Positions 59,761 through 64,000 of a stretch of DNA of 64,000 nucleotides are shown here, one piece after another. The notes beneath the pieces were generated by a model. That model saw only the letters and a program-made list of their open reading frames with translations, was not told where the DNA came from and did not search any database. Position numbers and translations under genes: made by a program. Source of the stretch: Scleromitrula shiraiana (taxonomy: Eukaryota > Ascomycota > Leotiomycetes > Helotiales > Sclerotiniaceae). Every line of letters begins with the position of its first letter. The stretch's first letter is position 1. The stretch is taken from assembly GCA_028455995.1 (NCBI GenBank), contig JABELC010000010.1, forward strand, positions 1,328,001-1,392,000. Direction: 5' to 3'.

Positions 59761-61627
59761 GAAAGAGGAAGAAGAAAAAGTCGCTTCAAGACATTTACAC
59801 TTATTCAACAAAAACAAAAATACAAAAAGTGCTTCACCTTGCAAAAGCTGGTATTTCTTTTACCTAGAGGTGTCGAGGAGAGCGAAGGGGAATGAATACT
59901 TTTTAATTCTTCGTTCGCATTGTATCGTTTTTATTCTGGATAGAGTAAATACTGACGGCGAGATTTCTATCGCGTTGCAGGGAAGGTCTATGATATCTCT
60001 TTCTTTCCCATTTTCTCTTATGTTTAATGAGCGTTTGGTATGCGGTGTGTGGTATGGGAAGGATAGTGAGGGAAGATCCTCTATTTCATGGGCATTGGTT
60101 GGGGTTTGGGGGTTCGGTTATTGTACTTCTAGATCTAATGAATCGAACCAAAAACTTGACTACTTACAAAAGCATAAAAGAGAACTAGTTTAGTATTGTT
60201 TCTTGGTCTTCACATATAAAATCTACGATATCATCCCATATTTGAGGAAGGGCAAAGATTCACTGTAAGAATTTTGTACTCAGATGTCGTTGTTCTGGCG
60301 TCACACCAATTTATTAGTGTGCGTCACAATAGCGTTGTTACTTTTAGTTCAACGGAACAATACTTTGTTCTACTTCCACGCGTTAACTTTATTCTGAAGC
60401 AACGGTCTCGGGTCTGACCGCTGTCAATTGGTACAAAGTTCCTTGGCAGTGAATTCGATGGTTAACTTCAGGCGAAGTAAGAGGGAGACCAATACGCTCT
60501 AACAGCGAATTGTGAATTGTTTTGTATGTATTACAGTGTATATTACAGTGTAATACGTATTGATATCCATGAATAGTATATATTGTTGCATCTGATCTCA
60601 ATTTATATTTTCAATTACTCGAATCCATGGATAATTATGTACAGTATGCAAATCCCAGAAGCAGGCAAGCTGAATATTCTATCCCGCGCCATTCCCGCCC
60701 GCCATACCAACTTATTAATTTATTATTGCCAGACTAACGGCAAGTCTGCAAATCGGTTCCAACTTTCTTTCGAATAATTCTTGGTAATTGATTATCGACC
60801 GACAGATCGGAAAAACATGTAGTTATCCGAATAACTCGTGTATCACTTTGTTGCATCAGAAATGTCTCCGATTTATTAATATACTTGGTTACAGAATGAA
60901 GCTCGTGGGATCTACATACAATGTCATACATATCGAATTCGAAATTTCTCATTCGCATCTCCATTTTTTGTTCGATTACACGGACTTCATGTAAAAATTA
61001 TCTCCACAATGTGTGGCTAATACGTACAACTTTTACTGGGTTCTTCTGATGCTCTAAAGATCATTGGATTGAAGACATCAACCTTGAAATTAATACAATC
61101 AGGATTGAGAAAATTGATTCGAACATGTTCACAGCTTGGCTCATGCATCATCCCCGCAAATTTCAAGCAAGCATACAAGGTGTGGCTTACATGATTTAGG
61201 CCAATGGAATTCCTAGAGAGGAAATAGGATGATACTTATGACAATCGAAAGCTATAGCCACTTGACTTTTTGTCCAATCTGTGGCTAGAATTTCCTTGAT
61301 TTGGGGAAGCCTGTAAGATCTACCCAGTATGGCAATTGGCTTGACGCAATGATTATAGGATTCTATCTGGAATCAAACTTGGTAATGTCTGTTTCCGCCC
61401 AGTTTCTAGAGAAACTTCGAGACAGTGAGATCATTCGATACATTTCAATTTGCTAAGAGAAATAGATAGTGCTTCGATTTTTTTGTACTACACGCCAATG
61501 CTACTAGATCTCCATATATACAACTTTAACATAAGTCAAGCTGTCTCCTCGATATATTGTTCGTTATCGCTGGACGCTTGACATTAAGCACGTATCACTT
61601 CGTTACAATCCAGATTCCATTATCACA
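59761..61627. other. 1.9-kb intergenic region
   Basis: No supported gene. The frame at 59741-60193 runs through the micro-exon region and has no motif. A TTACAGTGTATATTACAGTG direct repeat is near 60530-60552. The section before 61628 (from about 61530) has a CT-rich leader-like composition. Confidence 0.5.
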
Positions 61628-64000
61628 ATGGCCGATACTCAAGAAGCTCCGAAGAAAGCTTTCAAGGCTACCAAAGCCAAAACACCAGTAAAGAAGAAGG
61701 CTGCTCAAACTCCTCAGACTGAAACTCCATCCAAAGAATCCAAATCAGCCGCTCCATCTGCACCACCAACACCAGCAGCTACACCAAAGGCCGAAAAACC
61801 AAAGGTTGATACCCCAAAAGCCGAGAGTCCAGATGTTGAAAAGTCCGCCAAGCAGGCATCCACCAAAGTAAGTTTCCTGCTAAAACTGGTCTGCCTTCTA
61901 TCGCCGACCGTGTTTATCATCCTACTCCTCTCCGAACATCAGAGACTCCAAGGCTCTTCCATGCCGGAGGCTCTCCTGCATCAACGGGAACATCAAGAGA
62001 AACTTCGCAAATATTCATTGCGTATTAGAGAGCTAACGATAAAAAAATGTAGGCCAAGAAGTTTACACCTAAACCACCCAAAACACCTCCAGCTGATCAT
62101 GTTCCTCAACCTGAAGTAGCTTCGCCTTCGCCGGCACCAAAATCTAATAGCCAGCCAAAGAAGAAGTTTAAGAAACCAAAGAAGGTCGAACCTGAACCCG
62201 AACCTGAGCCAGAGCCAGAGCCAGAACCTGAAATACCAGAGGCTGAGCCGGAAGCGAAGGCTCCAGAGCCAGAATCTGAGCCAGAGCAAGAAGAAGAGGA
62301 GGAGAATGAACATCAAGACGAAGTGGTTGAAGAGATTGATGGCGAGAACGAAGAGGATCAAAAAGAAGAGGAACATGAAGATTCTGATGAGCAAGAAGAC
62401 TTAGAAGAATCAGAAAATGAAGGAGAAGAACATGATGAAGGGAGTGAAGGAGAGGAAGAAGGAGAAGAGGAAAATCAAGAATCAGAGAACGAAGAGGGCG
62501 AAGAGGAGAATGAACTTGCAGAAGCCATTCCCGGTGTTGAACCAGATGTCATTACTTCTGCTCCACCAATGCCTGAACCAGTCAAAGAAGCCACCAAACC
62601 TGTCGAAGAAGCTGCTGAGCCTGCCAAACAAGCTACTGAACCCGTTAAGGAAGCTGCTGAACCCGCTAAGCGACCCAAGAAATTCCTTAGCAAAGCCTCA
62701 AAAGCTGCCCAATCCGGACAAGGTCAAGCTAATGGAATTTTGGGCGGTGGGGCTGATAAGGCTAAGGGAGCTCTTGGTAGTGTACTGGGAGCTGGTCAGG
62801 CTACCGATAAGGTTGGAGATGTAAAAGATACTGCTAAAGGTGCTGGTGATAAAGCTACCGGAGCAGCTAGTGGCGTCACCGACAAGGCAAAGGGTGCAAC
62901 CGACAAAGCTAAGGAAACGACAAGCAAAGTTCCCGGCGGTGATCAAGCATCTGGAGATCTTGACAGAGCAAGTGATAAAGTCAAGGGAGCTAGTGATAAA
63001 CCAACCGAAGCTCTTGGAGATCTTCCTGGCAAAGATGCAGCCAAAGGAGCGACTGACAAAGTTTCTGGTGTTGCAGGAGGAGCTAAAGATAAGATTCCGA
63101 AGACTGAGTTACCTACAGATTCTGCGCTTGATCAGCCAAATGGGGCTGTAGAAGACACAAAAGACAAGGCTACAGATGCACTTGGTGGCGCGAAAGACAA
63201 GTTAGGTGATACTCAAGGAAAAGTCAATGGTGTCGCTGGTGGTACCAAAGATAAAGTAGGAGGCGCTAAAGACACCGCAACCGGATCACTCAATGAAGTT
63301 CCAAGTACCGACGATGCGCAAAAGGCCTTGGGTGATGTTCCCGGTGCAGATAAAGCAACCGGCGCACTAGATGATGCCAAGGGTCAAGCAAATGGTATCA
63401 CAGACAAAGCCAAATCAGCCGGAAAAGATCTCCCACTTTCTGATCTCGCAAAAGGTCTATCAGGTAAAACTGTTGACGAGTCTGGCAACATCACAGATGA
63501 GGCTGGTAACGTGATCGGAAAAGTATCCGGAGATATCACTTCAATGGCTGGACAAACTATCAACGAATCTGGCGAAGTTGTCGATAAGAGTGGCAAGGTC
63601 ATTGGAAAAGTATCTGAGAACTTTCAATTAGATCTTGATATACCACTTCCAGACGTCAATGAGATTATCGGAAAGAGTATTTCTGTCATCAAGGATGGAT
63701 ATCTATTCGACGATGAAGGCAACGTCATTGGAAAAGCTACATCTAATTTCAGCGGAAAGGCAAAGGGCAGCTTCAAGAGTAAGGAACTCGATGCTAAGGC
63801 TCAACAACAGCTGAAAGATATCGGGAAATCTATATCGTTCGATGTACCAAAACTGGGTGGTGGTGAAGTAGGAAATTTGGCCGGCACACAAACGAAGGAA
63901 AATGTTGCTTCGGGAGCGGCAGGGAGTCCAAGTGACATTTTCTTGGATGTTAAAAGTACGAATGAGGGGATTAGTATTTCTATTAGGATTCCTACTGCGT
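61628..64000 (+). CDS. very large low-complexity LEA-like/DUF3659-type protein (partial, 3' end outside window)
   Basis: Exons 61628-61867 and 62053-64000 (open at the edge), at least 729 aa. The intron is GTAAGT...TGTAG. Order: Lys/Ala/Pro-rich start MADTQEAPKKAFKATK (1-80); Pro/Lys-rich part with an EP repeat at about 127-140; an acidic Glu-rich tract at about 160-236; imperfect EAAEPAKQATEPVK repeats at about 256-290; a long series of GGAKDKLGDTQGK- and GATDKAKE-type units at about 310-536, resembling LEA or apolipoprotein-like amphipathic repeats; then units such as VDESGNITDEAGNVIGKVSG and INESGEVVDKSGKVIGKVSE at about 553-643 that match the DUF3659 pattern. The visible end, SDIFLDVKSTNEGISISIRI, suggests the terminal domain is near. 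Probable role: stress, desiccation or septal/cytoplasmic filler protein. This is inference. Confidence 0.85.

Noticed and set aside
61868..62119. Open frame continuing through the first intron of the 61.6-kb gene
   Set aside because: The read-through loses the Lys/Pro/Glu pattern, while GTAAGT...TGTAG splicing restores it for the next 640 codons.
1..64000. tRNA or rRNA genes
   Set aside because: I looked for T-loop-like GTTCRANNC with matching arms and found no convincing cloverleaf by eye. A covariance-model scan would be decisive.

Overview
This window is nuclear DNA from a filamentous ascomycete (Pezizomycotina). The evidence is genes broken by short introns (about 50-300 bp, mostly GTATGT/GTAAGT...AG), long AT-biased intergenic spacers, Zn2Cys6 regulators, 2EXR and arylsulfotransferase-family genes, and AT-saturated transposon relics that look RIP-mutated. 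The flavour of the proteins suggests a leotiomycete of the Botrytis/Sclerotinia kind. That placement is inference and cannot be proved from the window alone.

Layout. 1-10 kb: an aldo/keto reductase (minus), a double-BTB Whi2-like protein (minus) and a YggS/PROSC-type PLP-binding protein (minus), separated by microsatellite-rich spacers. 11.2-12.2 kb: an AT-saturated element bounded by perfect 26-bp inverted repeats. 13-15.8 kb: an MscS-type channel with an EF-hand (plus). 17-18 kb: a small tail-anchored CYSTM-type protein (minus). 21.6 kb: an unrecognised nuclear-looking protein. 23.1-24.1 kb: a foldback-like element with very long arms and TA at both ends. 25-27.7 kb: a large Zn2Cys6 transcription factor (minus). 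28.8-29.8 kb: nested mobile-element debris. 32.1-32.9 kb: NOP16. 35-41.4 kb: a broken 2EXR gene, an intact sugar-porter MFS gene with seven exons, and a broken arylsulfotransferase gene. 45.9-46.1 kb: a compact MITE. 46.5-48.2 kb: a second Zn2Cys6 factor whose zinc-cluster codon is split by a GC-AG intron.

50.8-64 kb is the most unusual part. It holds a small secreted Cys-containing protein, then four plus- or minus-strand genes for low-complexity, Gly/Ala- or Glu-rich proteins (52.3, 56.3-56.9, 58.9-59.8 and 61.6 kb to the edge). Interleaved with these are an alpha/beta hydrolase with a disordered tail and a small conserved hypothetical gene. Two of the low-complexity genes share an almost identical C-terminal block (L-x-L-x-x-N-L-E-V-E-I-x-L-K-A-K-I-H-G-D-L). 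In both, the obvious TAA is the centre of a perfect splice donor, and both can be spliced to a 10-nt last exon that adds Ser-Gly-stop. The fourth is a very large protein of Lys/Pro-rich, acidic, LEA-like and DUF3659-like segments that runs off the window.

Exon boundaries were derived by hand from reading frames, splice consensus and family motifs. No alignment or transcript data were available.
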